Below, piece by piece: positions 24,375 to 33,748 of a DNA stretch of 40,407 nt. Under the pieces are notes generated by a model, which was given only the letters and a program-made list of their open reading frames with translations, had not been told where the DNA came from and did no database searches. The number at the start of each line of letters is the position of its first letter. The first letter of the stretch is position 1. Origin of the DNA: Nitrospinota bacterium (lineage in GTDB: Bacteria > Nitrospinota_A > UBA7883 > JACRGQ01); NCBI GenBank assembly GCA_016200345.1, contig JACQEX010000021.1:1-40407 (forward strand), given 5' to 3'. The translations under genes and the position numbers were made by a program.

Positions 24375-24698
24375 ATGTTTGTTGGAACGGCTTACGCCAT
24401 GGCCGCCCCTCCGGGCGCCGAGGTCACGACTTTTGACACGATAATGAGCTTTTTTCCGCTCATCATCCTCATGGGAATTTTTTACTTCTTCCTTTTCAGG
24501 CCCCAGCAGAAAAAACAAAAGGCCATTCGAGAGACGCTGGAGAGCCTAAAAGAAGGGGATTCCGTCATCACCCAAGGGGGCATTTTTGGCTCCATCGTAA
24601 AAATCAAGGACGACGTCGTCACGCTACAAATAGCCGAGGGGGTTAGAGTAAAGATAGGCAGAGGGTACATCGTGGGACTGAGGAGCGCAAATGAATAA
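24375..24698 (+). CDS. yajC: Sec translocon accessory subunit YajC
   Basis: A 107-residue single-span protein that forms the SecDF-YajC complex. The N-terminal helix IMSFFPLIILMGIFYFFLFRPQQKKQKAIR has the family hallmark FRPQQKK, followed by a KOW-like small domain (GDSVITQGGIFGSIVKIKDD). ATG at 24375 is favoured over 24348 because AGGAGG lies 10 nt upstream of it. Its last 8 bp overlap secD; the order yajC-secD-secF is the usual operon. Confidence 0.93.
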   Translation: MFVGTAYAMAAPPGAEVTTFDTIMSFFPLIILMGIFYFFLFRPQQKKQKAIRETLESLKEGDSVITQGGIFGSIVKIKDDVVTLQIAEGVRVKIGRGYIVGLRSANE

Positions 24699-26238
24699 AT
24701 CGCTCACCTGGCGTTTCGGCCTCATCGGCCTTGTGCTAATCGGCGCGCTGTTCGCCGCCTTCCCGCTGGACAAAAAGATAAAGCTCGGCCTTGACCTTCA
24801 GGGCGGAATGCACCTTGTCTACGAGGTGCAGGTGGAAAAGGCGATTGAGATAGCAATGGGCAGAACAGCCGAGGACATGCGCTCTGCCATGCAAAAGGCC
24901 GGTGTCGCCCCGGCCGCCGTCAACACGGACGGGCTTAGGATTGTGATTGACCTCCTAAAGCCGGAGGACGTGGAGGTGGCGAAAAAAGCCGCCAAGTCGT
25001 TTGGCGAAATGGAGGAACGGCCCGGAATCGCCATGGGCCTTAAGCTGGTATACGAGCTCTCGAAAGACAAGGCGACGTCCATACGCCAGCATTCGGTGGA
25101 CCAGGCGCTGGAAACCCTTAGGAACCGCATTGACCAGTTCGGAGTCTCCGAGCCGATAATCCAACGCCAGGGGGAAAATAGAATCCTCATCCAGCTTGCC
25201 GGCGTGAAAAACCCGGACAGGGCGAAAACGCTGATTCAAACGACGGCGCGGCTGGAGTTTAGGCTCGTGGACGAAAACGCCTCGGTGGAAAACGCCATCA
25301 AGGGGATGGTGCCGCCGTCCATGGAGCTTTTGTACGAATATAAAAAGGACGAGAAGGGAAACGCCACAGCCAGCATCCCGATGCTCGTGGAGAAAAGGCC
25401 GCTGATGGGCGGCGAGTCCATCTCCGACGCCGACGTAAAGATTGACCAGCAGTACAACGAGCCATACGTCTCGCTCGTGTTCGACAGCGAGGGGGCCAGA
25501 CGCTTTGCCGACATCACCGCCAAGAACGTAAAACGAAGGCTTGCGATAGTGCTGGACGGCAAGATTTACTCCGCGCCGGTGATAAGGGAAAAAATCGAGG
25601 GCGGAAACGCCCAGATAACCGGAAGCTTCTCCGCGGACGCGGCGCACGACCTGGCCATCGTGCTAAGGGCGGGCGCGCTTCCCGCGCCCCTCACGCTCGC
25701 CGAGGAGAGAACCGTCGGGCCGTCGCTCGGCGCAGACTCCGTAAGGGACGGAATAAAGGCGTGCATGATAGGCGCGCTTACCGTCATAGTGTTCATGCTG
25801 GCCTACTACCGCGTCGGCGGACTGATAGCCGACTTCGCGCTAATCCTAAACCTGATAATACTGGCCGGGATGATGGGGTACCTGCAGGCCACCCTCACGC
25901 TCCCCGGCATCGCCGGCATCGCGCTTACCATCGGCATAGCGGTGGACGCGAACGTGCTAATCTACGAGCGCATCAGGGAGGAGCTTGCGAACGGAAAGAC
26001 GGTTCGCGCCGCGGTGGACGCGGGCTTCAAACGCGCGCTCGTCACGATTATGGACTCGAACATAACCACGCTAATAGCGGCGGTTGTTCTTTTTCAATTC
26101 GGAACCGGCCCGCTTAAGGGCTTCGCGGTCACGTTGACCATCGGAATCTTGGCGTCGCTCTTCTCGGCGGTGTTCGTGTCGCGGGCGGTGTTCGACGCAA
26201 TTCTAACAAACAGAAAAGTGACGGGGATAAGCGTATAA
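24691..26238 (+). CDS. secD: protein translocase subunit SecD
   Basis: A 515-residue inner-membrane protein using the proton gradient to aid late steps of Sec export. One N-terminal helix, the DLQGGMHLVYEV motif, a periplasmic P1 domain (about 40-325) and five C-terminal helices with the conserved DANVLIYERIREEL. Length is within the family range. The 3' end overlaps secF by one base (TAATG), coupling the two. Confidence 0.95.
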   Translation: MNKSLTWRFGLIGLVLIGALFAAFPLDKKIKLGLDLQGGMHLVYEVQVEKAIEIAMGRTAEDMRSAMQKAGVAPAAVNTDGLRIVIDLLKPEDVEVAKKAAKSFGEMEERPGIAMGLKLVYELSKDKATSIRQHSVDQALETLRNRIDQFGVSEPIIQRQGENRILIQLAGVKNPDRAKTLIQTTARLEFRLVDENASVENAIKGMVPPSMELLYEYKKDEKGNATASIPMLVEKRPLMGGESISDADVKIDQQYNEPYVSLVFDSEGARRFADITAKNVKRRLAIVLDGKIYSAPVIREKIEGGNAQITGSFSADAAHDLAIVLRAGALPAPLTLAEERTVGPSLGADSVRDGIKACMIGALTVIVFMLAYYRVGGLIADFALILNLIILAGMMGYLQATLTLPGIAGIALTIGIAVDANVLIYERIREELANGKTVRAAVDAGFKRALVTIMDSNITTLIAAVVLFQFGTGPLKGFAVTLTIGILASLFSAVFVSRAVFDAILTNRKVTGISV

Positions 26239-27161
26239 TGAGAATATTTGCAACGAAACCAAACATCAACTGGCTGAAATACAAAAAGACCGGATACATC
26301 TTTTCCGGTGCGTTGACGGTTCTGACGATTCTCCTCCTAATCGTAAACGGGGGGCTGAAATACGGCATAGACTTCGCCGGCGGCACCCTTATACAGGTCA
26401 AGTACAAAACCGCCCCGCAGATTAGCGACGTAAGGGGCGCCGTGGAAAGCGTAGGGTTGGGCGGCGACATCCAGCAGTTCGGCGCGCCGGTGGACATCCT
26501 CATAAACATACACACAAAAAAGGGGGAGTCCGAGGAACAGGCGACCAAAACCGTGGTGGCCGCGCTTGAAACCAAGTTTGGCAAGGATTCGTTCACGGTG
26601 GAGCGCACCGAGATAGTCGGGCCGAAGGTCGGAAAAGACCTCGCCTCGAAGGCGCTTTTGGCGATTCTTTACTCGACCCTGGGGATATTGGCTTTCCTGG
26701 CGTTCCGGTTTGAGTTTCGGTTTGCAATCACCGCGATAATCGCGCTTCTGCACGACATTATCGTTACGGTAGGCGCCATAACAATAACCGGCAAGGAGTT
26801 CACCCTCCCCGTCCTGGCCGCCATCCTCACCGTCATAGGCTATTCGCTGAACGACCGCATAGTCGTGTCGGACAGGATTAGGGAAAACCTTCGCCTGAAA
26901 AGAAACTTGGAACTGCCCGTCCTTGTGAACGAAAGCGTGAACGAGACGATGAGCAGGACGATAATAACCGCCGGGCTGATGCTGGTGGTGGTGCTTGCGC
27001 TGTTCCTCTTCGGCGGCACCGTTTTGCACGATTTTGCCTTCGCCCTGCTTGTCGGGATAGGGTTCGGCACCTACTCGTCCATATTCGTCGCCAGCGCCCT
27101 TTTGATAGACTGGCCCGGAACGACGACGCAGACGCTCAGCCTTTCCATCCGAAAGTCTTAA
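26238..27161 (+). CDS. secF: protein translocase subunit SecF
   Basis: A 307-residue partner of SecD. The DFAGGTLIQV signature after the first helix, a small periplasmic P4-like domain and the helices with SLNDRIVVSDRIRENLRL match the family. Start is coupled to the secD stop by one base. No further gene follows in the operon; palindromic repeats lie just downstream. Confidence 0.95.
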   Translation: MRIFATKPNINWLKYKKTGYIFSGALTVLTILLLIVNGGLKYGIDFAGGTLIQVKYKTAPQISDVRGAVESVGLGGDIQQFGAPVDILINIHTKKGESEEQATKTVVAALETKFGKDSFTVERTEIVGPKVGKDLASKALLAILYSTLGILAFLAFRFEFRFAITAIIALLHDIIVTVGAITITGKEFTLPVLAAILTVIGYSLNDRIVVSDRIRENLRLKRNLELPVLVNESVNETMSRTIITAGLMLVVVLALFLFGGTVLHDFAFALLVGIGFGTYSSIFVASALLIDWPGTTTQTLSLSIRKS

Positions 27162-27170
27162 AGCCCATTT

Positions 27171-27256
27171 TGCGGTAGCGGTAGGTACAGGTTTTAACCT
27201 GTACGCCTTTGATGCACACCCTAAAGGGTGTACCCGCCAATGGGTGTGCCTACCGC
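27171..27256. repeat. GTAC-type palindromic repeats after secF
   Basis: GTACAGGTT-TT-AACCTGTAC (27185-27204) is followed by CACCCTAAAGGGTG and by TGGGTGTGCC, flanked by GCGGTAG and CTACCGC at the outer ends. It begins about 10 bp after the secF stop. Members of this family also occur near 2528, 19102, 34567 and 40121. Confidence 0.75.
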
Positions 27257-27396
27257 TGGATTGACCGCTACCTTCTTGACTTTCACCGCGAGGGCGCATA
27301 GGATTCTATCTGCTTGTGAAAAACACAAACGCATCGGGTGCTCTTCGAAACGGGGTTTAGAGGTACAAAAACGGATTTTAAAGGGTGGGTTGATTT

Positions 27397-28797
27397 ATGC
27401 CTAAACTAGTGGCGCACAATTCAAATTACGATTTGACGAGTTTCGAGACAAACGCGAGCGGCAACGGAAAACCGTACGGCTCCTCCGTGTACGCCAGATG
27501 GCTGTTGGCCGTGAAATTCGGCGGGTTCGTAGTCCTCATGCTCGTCCTGATAGGCGTCTTCGGCCTCAACTTTTTTTCCGACCATGTGATTTCGACGAGC
27601 CTTACAAAACAAAACGGATTCGTGGACATTGTGGCCGGCGAGGTGACGAGAGATTTGGCGGAGATCACGCCCAACCTTCCGCCCGAGGCGTTTCAAAAAA
27701 ACAAGGACATTTTACTTGGCGACGTGTCGGCCTTCCAAGCGCAGTTCGTCCCCGGCGGGGAGTACGGCGACGCCATCCGGCGCGAAATGCGGGCATTGAT
27801 AGCCAAATATTTCGCGGGCCTTTTGGTCGTTATATTCGTTTTGATTTTCGCCGGATTTTATTGGATGGTCACGCGCCCGAACAGGGTTGTCATAGGCCGC
27901 CTTAGGCAGATCGCCGAGGGGGACGGCGACCTTACGCAAAACATACCCGAGATAGGCACCCTGCCAAAACTCGGCAGGGACGAGATATCGCTGATGGCAA
28001 GCCTGACCAACCTTTTCATCAACAAAACCAGGGATTCGATAGCCCGCGCGCAGGAGGTTTTTTCGCACTCGTTCGAGATGGCCGGGGCGATGAGGGACAG
28101 GGCGACGGCCAGCGAACAGGCCACGCTAAAACAGACGCAGGCGGTGGAGGCGCTCGCCGCTTCCATGGAGGAACTTTCCGCGACCTCCCAAAACGTTCTT
28201 AACCTGGCGCAGACCATAAGCGCGGACAACGGGCGCGTGAGCGAGGCGACAAAGCAGGGGCTGGAGATGTGCGGCAACGCGCGCGACGCCGCGAAGTCGT
28301 CCAATAAAAAAGTGGGCGACATCGTGGAGGCGCTGACCACCATCAAGTCCATAGCCGAGGCCACAAGCAGGCTTTCGCTAAACGCCAACATCGAGGCGGC
28401 GCGGGCGGGGGAGCACGGCAAGGGGTTCGCCGTCGTCGCAAACGAGATTAGGGAACTGGCGCAACAGGTGGCAAAAAGCGTGAAGGTGATAGAGGGGAAC
28501 ATAACCGAGGCGCAGGGGGCCACCGAGGAGAACACCCGCATAATAGAAAACTTGGAGGTGCTTTTTCAGGAGGTCGCGCAAAAAATCGCGGCCGTGGCGC
28601 AAAACAACTTCGAGCTTGCCGAAAACGTCCGGACGCAGACCGCGTCCGTCGAGGGGAACAACAAGGACGTAACTACGCTTGCGATGCTAGCCACGGAGCT
28701 TTCGGAGGGGAACTCCAAGACCGTCAACCTGATAGAGGACATGAACGACAACATAAACAAGGCGAACCACGAGCTAAACCACTTCCAGGTGAATTAA
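27397..28797 (+). CDS. methyl-accepting chemotaxis protein
   Basis: A 466-residue inner-membrane chemoreceptor. TM1 about 36-60, a small periplasmic region about 61-137 (no named sensor fold visible), TM2 about 139-160, HAMP about 161-215, then the signalling bundle with the hairpin tip [40 protein letters not shown], which differs at few positions from canonical receptors. The likely partner is the CheA at 8.9-12 kb. No C-terminal pentapeptide for CheR. ATG preceded by AGGGTGGG. Ligand unknown. Confidence 0.93.
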   Translation: MPKLVAHNSNYDLTSFETNASGNGKPYGSSVYARWLLAVKFGGFVVLMLVLIGVFGLNFFSDHVISTSLTKQNGFVDIVAGEVTRDLAEITPNLPPEAFQKNKDILLGDVSAFQAQFVPGGEYGDAIRREMRALIAKYFAGLLVVIFVLIFAGFYWMVTRPNRVVIGRLRQIAEGDGDLTQNIPEIGTLPKLGRDEISLMASLTNLFINKTRDSIARAQEVFSHSFEMAGAMRDRATASEQATLKQTQAVEALAASMEELSATSQNVLNLAQTISADNGRVSEATKQGLEMCGNARDAAKSSNKKVGDIVEALTTIKSIAEATSRLSLNANIEAARAGEHGKGFAVVANEIRELAQQVAKSVKVIEGNITEAQGATEENTRIIENLEVLFQEVAQKIAAVAQNNFELAENVRTQTASVEGNNKDVTTLAMLATELSEGNSKTVNLIEDMNDNINKANHELNHFQVN

Positions 28798-28849
28798 CCG
28801 GCCTAGGAACGCGGGCATCCTGCCCGCAGAAATCGGGATCGGTGGCCGG
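28798..28849. other. hairpin after the chemoreceptor gene
   Basis: GCGGGCA-TCC-TGCCCGC (28811-28827) nested in outer CCGGCC (28798-28803) and GGCCGG (28844-28849), starting directly at the stop codon and followed by GCGAGTTTTTA. Could be a weak terminator. The rest of 28850-29006 holds nothing I can identify. Confidence 0.4.
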
Positions 28850-29006
28850 GCGAGTTTTTACGCTAGTTTTGCCTCAGTGTTAACAGGCACGTTACCCCTG
28901 TCAAACCAATCTGCGACTCCAACCTATAGCCGTAACATCAACAGTACGACTTTGGACATTGGAAAACGATATCTAAAATTCAATTTGGGACAACCTTACT
29001 TTTAAC

Positions 29007-29036
29007 TTGACCCAATAATAACGCATACGTTATATT
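29007..29036 (+). promoter_or_regulatory. promoter and operator of the second TA pair
   Basis: TTGACC (29007-29012), 18 bp, TATATT (29031-29036), then 6 nt to the GTG at 29043. An inverted repeat ATAACG-CATA-CGTTAT (29018-29033) covers the spacer and the start of the -10, as expected for an antitoxin-controlled promoter. No ribosome site: leaderless. Confidence 0.75.
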
Positions 29037-29042
29037 AGGTTC

Positions 29043-29387
29043 GTGTGGCGGGTGTTGATGTTCAGGAGCGAAAGTGGCAATGAACCCGTCGCGGACTTTT
29101 TGCCAACTTTGTCGGATAAAGACCGCGTAAAAGCCATGCAACAAATAATGTTGTTGACTGAGTTTGGCGTAATGCTCAAGGAGCCTTACTCCCGACAAGT
29201 TCAGGGAAAGATAAGGGAATTAAGGACAAGCGGCAAGGTCGGCGAAATAAGAATTTTGTATTTCCCGCACAAGGACAAGACGTTTGTGCTACTCAACGCC
29301 TTTGTGAAGAAAACCCCAAAAACGCCGCAAAAAGAAATTGAGACCGCAGTTAAGCGGATGCAAATATTAACTGATTCTGGAGATTGA
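29043..29387 (+). CDS. RelE/HigB-type toxin (Gp49-like)
   Basis: A 114-residue toxin of the phage Gp49/HigB family. It starts with a beta-strand WRVLMFRSESGNEPVADFL, typical of HigB-like proteins, and contains IRELRTSGKVGEIRILYF, VLLNAFVKKTPKTPQKEIETAVKRM. These proteins cleave ribosome-bound mRNA. The GTG at 29043 is chosen because it completes the first strand. The stop (29385-29387) is followed 2 bp later by the HTH antitoxin gene, toxin first. Confidence 0.9.
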   Translation: MWRVLMFRSESGNEPVADFLPTLSDKDRVKAMQQIMLLTEFGVMLKEPYSRQVQGKIRELRTSGKVGEIRILYFPHKDKTFVLLNAFVKKTPKTPQKEIETAVKRMQILTDSGD

Positions 29388-29389
29388 TT

Positions 29390-29704
29390 ATGAAAAATAG
29401 GCACATTGGACAAACGTTCGACAACTTTCTTGCCGACCAGATGAAACGGCCCGCCTTTAAAAAAGCATGGAAGGAGCAGGAGCCGGAATACGACCTTATG
29501 AAACAGCTTATCAAAGCCCGCGAGGGAAGCGGCGTGTCGCAGGCGGAACTGGCAAAACGCATCGGCACAAAACAACCGGCATTATCCCGCCTTGAAAAAG
29601 GAGCCTACAAAAAGGCGACGATGGAAACACTGGAAAAAGTGGCGGAGGCCCTGGGGCTGAGGCTGGTTTTTTCCTTGGAGCCAAAAAAAAGAAAGGCCGC
29701 CTAG
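29390..29704 (+). CDS. HTH antitoxin (HigA-like)
   Basis: A 104-residue XRE-type antitoxin: an N-terminal helical segment (about 1-40) that probably binds the toxin and a helix-turn-helix at about 42-92 (SGVSQAELAKRIGTKQPALSRLEKG). ATG at 29390 with GGAG 9 nt upstream, inside the toxin gene end. Ends in a Lys-rich tail. Pairs with the upstream toxin; expected to repress 29007-29036. Confidence 0.9.
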   Translation: MKNRHIGQTFDNFLADQMKRPAFKKAWKEQEPEYDLMKQLIKAREGSGVSQAELAKRIGTKQPALSRLEKGAYKKATMETLEKVAEALGLRLVFSLEPKKRKAA

Positions 29705-29869
29705 CTATTTGATTTTCGGCCCCCTAATCAAGACGACTATGGGCGTTAACGAGGGTCAAAATTTAGTCCGTGGTTCATGAGGCCAAAACCATTTAAAGAA
29801 AAACAAGTCCAATAAGTCTAGGCTGACCCCATCACATCCGAAGGTCGTAACGCGCGCCGACTGAAAAAC

Positions 29870-31078
29870 TTATTTCCGGCGTTCGTTGCGGGAGAGTTTG
29901 CCCCGTATCTTCAAGCGAAGGGCGTTGAGGCGTATGAACCCCGTGGCGTCCGCGTGGTCGTACATGCTTCCCCGCTCGAACGTGGAGATGTTCTCCGCGT
30001 AGAGCGAGTTGTTCGACTTTCGGCCCATAACCATCACGTTCCCCTTGTACAGCTTAAGCCGCACAACGCCATTTACCGCCGCCGCCGCCTCGTCGAAAAG
30101 CGACTGCAACAAAATCCTTTCCGGGGCGAACCAATAGCCGGCGTAAATCATGCGCGAATAACGCGGCATAAGCTCGCGCCTTATGTTCGCCACCTCCGCG
30201 TCGAGCGTTATGCTTTCCAGCGCAAGCCTCGCCTCGTGCAAAATCGTGCCGCCCGGAGTCTCGTAAACCCCGCGCGATTTCATGCCGGTAACGCGGTTCT
30301 CCACCACGTCGGCCCTTCCAACTCCGTTCCGTCCGCCGATTGCGTTTAGGCGGTCAATTATCTCGTAGGGGGAATATTTCTTGCCGTCCAAAGTTACTGG
30401 GTTGCCGGCCTTGAATCCTATCTCGATTACGGTCGGTTTGTTCGGCGCCTTTTCCGGCGAAACCGATATCAGGAACATATCCTCTTTGTACCCGTTCCAC
30501 GGGCTTTCCAAAACGCCCCCCTCGTAGGAGATGTGGAATAAGTTTCTGTCGCTTGAATACGGCTTTGCTGACGTGACCGGCGTGGGGATGCCGTGCTTTT
30601 TTGCGAACTGCAAAAGCTCCGCGCGGGAGCCCAAATCCCACTCGCGCCACGGGGCGATGACCCTCAACTCCGGAGCCAGCGCGGCGTATGTTAGCTCGAA
30701 CCGAACCTGGTCGTTCCCCTTCCCCGTCGCGCCGTGCGAAACGGCCTCGGCGTTTTCAGCCCTTGCGATGCGAACCTGCTCCTTGGCGATAAGCGGTCTT
30801 GCGATTGAGGTGCCCAGCAGATACCTATCCTCGTATATCGCGCCGGCGCGTAGCATCGGAAAAATAAAATCGCGCGCGAACTCCTCGCGCAAATCGCTGA
30901 CGACGCATTTTATGGCGCCGGTTTTTTTCGCCTTTCTCGGAAGGCCGCCAAGCTCCTCCTTCTGCCCTATGTCCGCCGCGAACGCGATGACGTTGCAGTC
31001 GCGCTCGGTTTGTAGCCACTTTAAAATAACGGAGGTGTCCAGACCCCCGGAGTAAGCCAATACGGTTTTTATTCCCAT
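29870..31078 (-). CDS. argG: argininosuccinate synthase
   Basis: A 402-residue cytoplasmic enzyme that joins citrulline and aspartate using ATP. The ATP loop AYSGGLDTS is at the N-terminus, followed by [39 protein letters not shown] and [16 protein letters not shown] at 31078 with GGGAGG upstream is favoured over an in-frame start at 31099. Its start overlaps the argF end by 10 bp. Last gene of argD-argF-argG; argH is not in the window. Confidence 0.95.
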   Translation of the reverse strand: MGIKTVLAYSGGLDTSVILKWLQTERDCNVIAFAADIGQKEELGGLPRKAKKTGAIKCVVSDLREEFARDFIFPMLRAGAIYEDRYLLGTSIARPLIAKEQVRIARAENAEAVSHGATGKGNDQVRFELTYAALAPELRVIAPWREWDLGSRAELLQFAKKHGIPTPVTSAKPYSSDRNLFHISYEGGVLESPWNGYKEDMFLISVSPEKAPNKPTVIEIGFKAGNPVTLDGKKYSPYEIIDRLNAIGGRNGVGRADVVENRVTGMKSRGVYETPGGTILHEARLALESITLDAEVANIRRELMPRYSRMIYAGYWFAPERILLQSLFDEAAAAVNGVVRLKLYKGNVMVMGRKSNNSLYAENISTFERGSMYDHADATGFIRLNALRLKIRGKLSRNERRK

Positions 31079-31998
31079 TTTTTTCCGCCTCCCATGCACA
31101 TTTTCAAAATTGCCTTCTGCGCGTGCAATTTGTATTCCGCCTGGTCGAAAACTATCGACGCCGGGCAGTCCATCACCTCGGAGCTAATCTCCTCGCCCCT
31201 GTGGGCTGGGAGACAATGCATAACGCTACATCCCGGCTTTGCCTTTCTTAAAAGCTTTGCGTCCACCATGAACCCCGCAAAATCCTTTTTCCTTTTTTTA
31301 ATCTGCGACTCGTGCCCCATGCTGGCCCACACGTCGGTGTAAAGCGCGTCGGCGCCTTTAGCCGCATCCTCCGGGCTGTGTGTGAGGGTTATCTTTACGC
31401 CGGATTTTTTCGCCAGCCTTCGCGCCGTCTCCACCACGTCCTCCGGGGGCGCATAGCCCTTCGGCGTGGCGACCGCCACGTTCACGCCCAGCATCGCGCC
31501 GCCGAGCATGAGCGAGTTAGCCACGTTGTTGCCGTCCCCCACGTAGGCAAGGCGCAGTCCCTTAAGCCCCTTTTTCTTGTCCAGCAACACCGCGTAGTCG
31601 GCGACGGCCTGGCACGGATGATATTTGTCCGTCAGCGCGTTTATGACAGGGATGGAGGAAAACCCCGCAAATTCCTCAAGCTCCTCGTGCCCGTATGTCC
31701 TTACGATTAGCGCGTCCACGTAGCGGGAAAGAACCTTCGCCGTGTCGTGGTGCGACTCCCCCCTGCCGAGCTGTAGCTCGTCCTTGCGGAGCAACATGGA
31801 AAACCCGCCCATCTGGAAAATGCCGGCTTGAAACGCCACCCGCGTCCTCGTGGAGCTTTTCGCAAAATAGAGGGCCACGGTTTTCCCGGCGAGGGGTTTT
31901 GACTTGTCCCCCTTTTTCTTCAGCCGCACCGCCTCTTGCACGAGTTTTAAGAGAGCCTCCGGCGAGTGGTCGGATATTTTTAGGAAATGTTCTGGCAC
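31069..31998 (-). CDS. argF: ornithine carbamoyltransferase
   Basis: A 309-residue enzyme that makes citrulline from ornithine and carbamoyl phosphate. Carbamoyl-phosphate motif SSTRTRVAF, the second HPCQAVADY and the ornithine motif [10 protein letters not shown] rule out aspartate carbamoyltransferase. GTG start at 31998 with GGAGG 4 nt upstream. Overlaps argD by 19 bp upstream and argG by 10 bp downstream, so the three are translationally coupled. Confidence 0.95.
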   Translation of the reverse strand: MPEHFLKISDHSPEALLKLVQEAVRLKKKGDKSKPLAGKTVALYFAKSSTRTRVAFQAGIFQMGGFSMLLRKDELQLGRGESHHDTAKVLSRYVDALIVRTYGHEELEEFAGFSSIPVINALTDKYHPCQAVADYAVLLDKKKGLKGLRLAYVGDGNNVANSLMLGGAMLGVNVAVATPKGYAPPEDVVETARRLAKKSGVKITLTHSPEDAAKGADALYTDVWASMGHESQIKKRKKDFAGFMVDAKLLRKAKPGCSVMHCLPAHRGEEISSEVMDCPASIVFDQAEYKLHAQKAILKMCMGGGKKWE

Positions 31999-33170
31999 AG
32001 AGCCTCCCGCAGAATCGAGACGCCTTTTTCAATCTCGCGCTTCGTCACGTTAAGGGCCGGAACCATCCGCAGAACCGTGTCGTGGGTGCAGTTGATGATA
32101 AGGCCCCGCTCCCGGCAGGCTGACACGTATCCGGCGCCCGGCCTGTCGAGCTGGATTCCAATCATCAGCCCGGTCTGCCGCACCTCGGTGATGAACGGAA
32201 ATTCCTTCCGAAGTTTTTCCACCAGTTTTTTCGCGTGCGCGCCTACGGTCTGCGCGTTTTTCAAAAGCTTTTTCTCCTTGATTGACTTAATCACCGCAAG
32301 CGCCGCCGAACAGGCGAGCGGGTTGCCGCCGAATGTGGATGCGTGCGTCCCCGGACCGAAGGAGTCCATCACCTCCGGCTTGGCTAGCATCGCGCCGATG
32401 GGGAATCCGCCGCCAAGCCCCTTGGCGAGCGTCATAATGTCCGGCACCACGCCGGAGTTTTGAAAGCCGAACCATTTGCCGATCCGCCCCATGCCGCACT
32501 GGACCTCGTCGAATATCAGCAAAATTCCGTTTTGGTCGCAAAGCTCGCGCACTTTTTTAAGGTAGTCGGCGGGGGCGATGTGCACGCCGCTCTCCCCTTG
32601 CACCGGCTCGATTAAAATTGCGCCGGTTTTGTCGGTGACGGCGTTTTTTAGGGCGTCGAAATCGGCGAAGGGAACGTGGCTCACGCCGGGCAAAAGCGGC
32701 TCGAACCCCTTGTGGTATTTTTTTTGCCCGGTGCAGGATAAGGCGCCGTACGTCCTTCCGTGGAAGGAGTCCTCCATGGCAATTATCTCGAACCTGCCGG
32801 TCTGTTTGTCGTGCTGGTATTTGCGAGCCAGCTTGATGGCCGACTCGATCGCCTCCGCGCCCGAATTGACGAAAAGCGCCTTGGATGGGAACGATATTTT
32901 TACGAGTTCCCGCGCCAACAGCCCCTGCGGTATGGTGTAAAAAATGTTGGAGGTGTGCATAAGGAGTGCCGCCTGTTTCAATGCGTTTACCACCGCCTTT
33001 GGCGAGTGTCCGATTGCGTTGACCGCTATCCCCTGCACCAAGTCGAGGTATTTTTTGCCGTCCGAGTCAACCGCTATGGAGCCGCTCCCTTTGACGAGCG
33101 CGAGCGGTTGCCGCCCATAGTTTTTGGCCACAAATTTTTCGTAAACGACCAGTATCTCTTTTGTTTTCAT
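31980..33170 (-). CDS. argD: acetylornithine aminotransferase
   Basis: A 396-residue class III PLP aminotransferase that converts N-acetylglutamate semialdehyde to N-acetylornithine. Motifs: FVNSGAEAIESAIKLAR, EDSFHGRTYGALS, LIFDEVQCGMGRIGKWF, and the PLP Lys in TLAKGLGGGFPIGAML. The ATG lies 9 nt past TAGGAT (33184-33179), without a ribosome site, so it should be leaderless. Perfect inverted repeat in the promoter (33185-33213). First gene of the arginine operon; argB, argC, argJ and argH are elsewhere. Confidence 0.93.
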   Translation of the reverse strand: MKTKEILVVYEKFVAKNYGRQPLALVKGSGSIAVDSDGKKYLDLVQGIAVNAIGHSPKAVVNALKQAALLMHTSNIFYTIPQGLLARELVKISFPSKALFVNSGAEAIESAIKLARKYQHDKQTGRFEIIAMEDSFHGRTYGALSCTGQKKYHKGFEPLLPGVSHVPFADFDALKNAVTDKTGAILIEPVQGESGVHIAPADYLKKVRELCDQNGILLIFDEVQCGMGRIGKWFGFQNSGVVPDIMTLAKGLGGGFPIGAMLAKPEVMDSFGPGTHASTFGGNPLACSAALAVIKSIKEKKLLKNAQTVGAHAKKLVEKLRKEFPFITEVRQTGLMIGIQLDRPGAGYVSACRERGLIINCTHDTVLRMVPALNVTKREIEKGVSILREALCQNIS

Positions 33171-33178
33171 AAGCGGAT

Positions 33179-33213
33179 ATCCTACCCCGCTTTACCATTC
33201 AAATAAAGCGGGG
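33179..33213 (-). promoter_or_regulatory. argDFG promoter with perfect inverted repeat
   Basis: -10-like TAGGAT (33184-33179) abuts CCCCGCTTTA (33185-33194), a 9-nt loop and TAAAGCGGGG (33204-33213), a perfect 10-bp inverted repeat. Inside it GCTTT-N11-AAAGC sits 4 bp from the -10, with the same spacing and distance as at the promoter at 40010-40040. It does not look like a classical Arg box. Confidence 0.6.
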
Positions 33214-33346
33214 AAATAACCGTACCATAAACCAGCTTTTCAGATTGGCAAGACCTCAAGCGACAACCATCATCATATACATGGGAATGCATCATTTGAC
33301 ATTTCTTACCGTGGAGCATATAGTCGCCCGAGGAGGTTTCAAAAAC

Positions 33347-33748
33347 TTGAACGTCTATATTATCCAAGGCCACGCAAATTCTGGGAAATCAAGCGCCGTC
33401 AGGGCATTGACCGGCCTCTACAGAGGTGACACAATTAGTTTCAAATTAGTTAACATCGATCAGCCTATGAGGCTTTATGTGTCTATCGGGTCTTTGCAAG
33501 AGAAAAAGATACAACCACTCGAATTTATAAACACCGTTAATGGTGCGGGAGTGAACAATGTATTGTTAACCCTCCGAATCGCCCCTGCCCGAGAATGTCC
33601 GAATGTCTTGGCCTACATAACGGCTTTTCAACAATCAGGATGGACAGTTATTCAACCCGTAATAGACTTGCCAATCCCAAATCCTTTACATAATGGCCCC
33701 AATTTACTTGTTAACGAGGTAGGGGCCCAAACTTATGGCCGAAAATAA
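33347..33748 (+). CDS. small P-loop protein
   Basis: A 133-residue protein of no family I recognise. TTG at 33347 is taken as start because GGAGG (33332-33336) precedes it by 10 nt, and the product then begins with a beta strand and Walker A, MNVYIIQGHANSGKSS (Gly8 to Ser15). A longer frame from 33245 lacks a ribosome site. A strand NVLLTLRI (about residue 75-82) is where Walker B would be, but it has no acidic residue, so hydrolysis is uncertain. The 3' end overlaps the next gene by 14 bp. The pair is much poorer in GC than its neighbours, suggesting transfer as a unit. It is divergent from argD. Confidence 0.7.
   Translation: MNVYIIQGHANSGKSSAVRALTGLYRGDTISFKLVNIDQPMRLYVSIGSLQEKKIQPLEFINTVNGAGVNNVLLTLRIAPARECPNVLAYITAFQQSGWTVIQPVIDLPIPNPLHNGPNLLVNEVGAQTYGRK

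Noticed and set aside
31069-31998. Aspartate carbamoyltransferase
   Set aside because: The [10 protein letters not shown] motif is that of ornithine carbamoyltransferase, and the gene sits between argD and argG.
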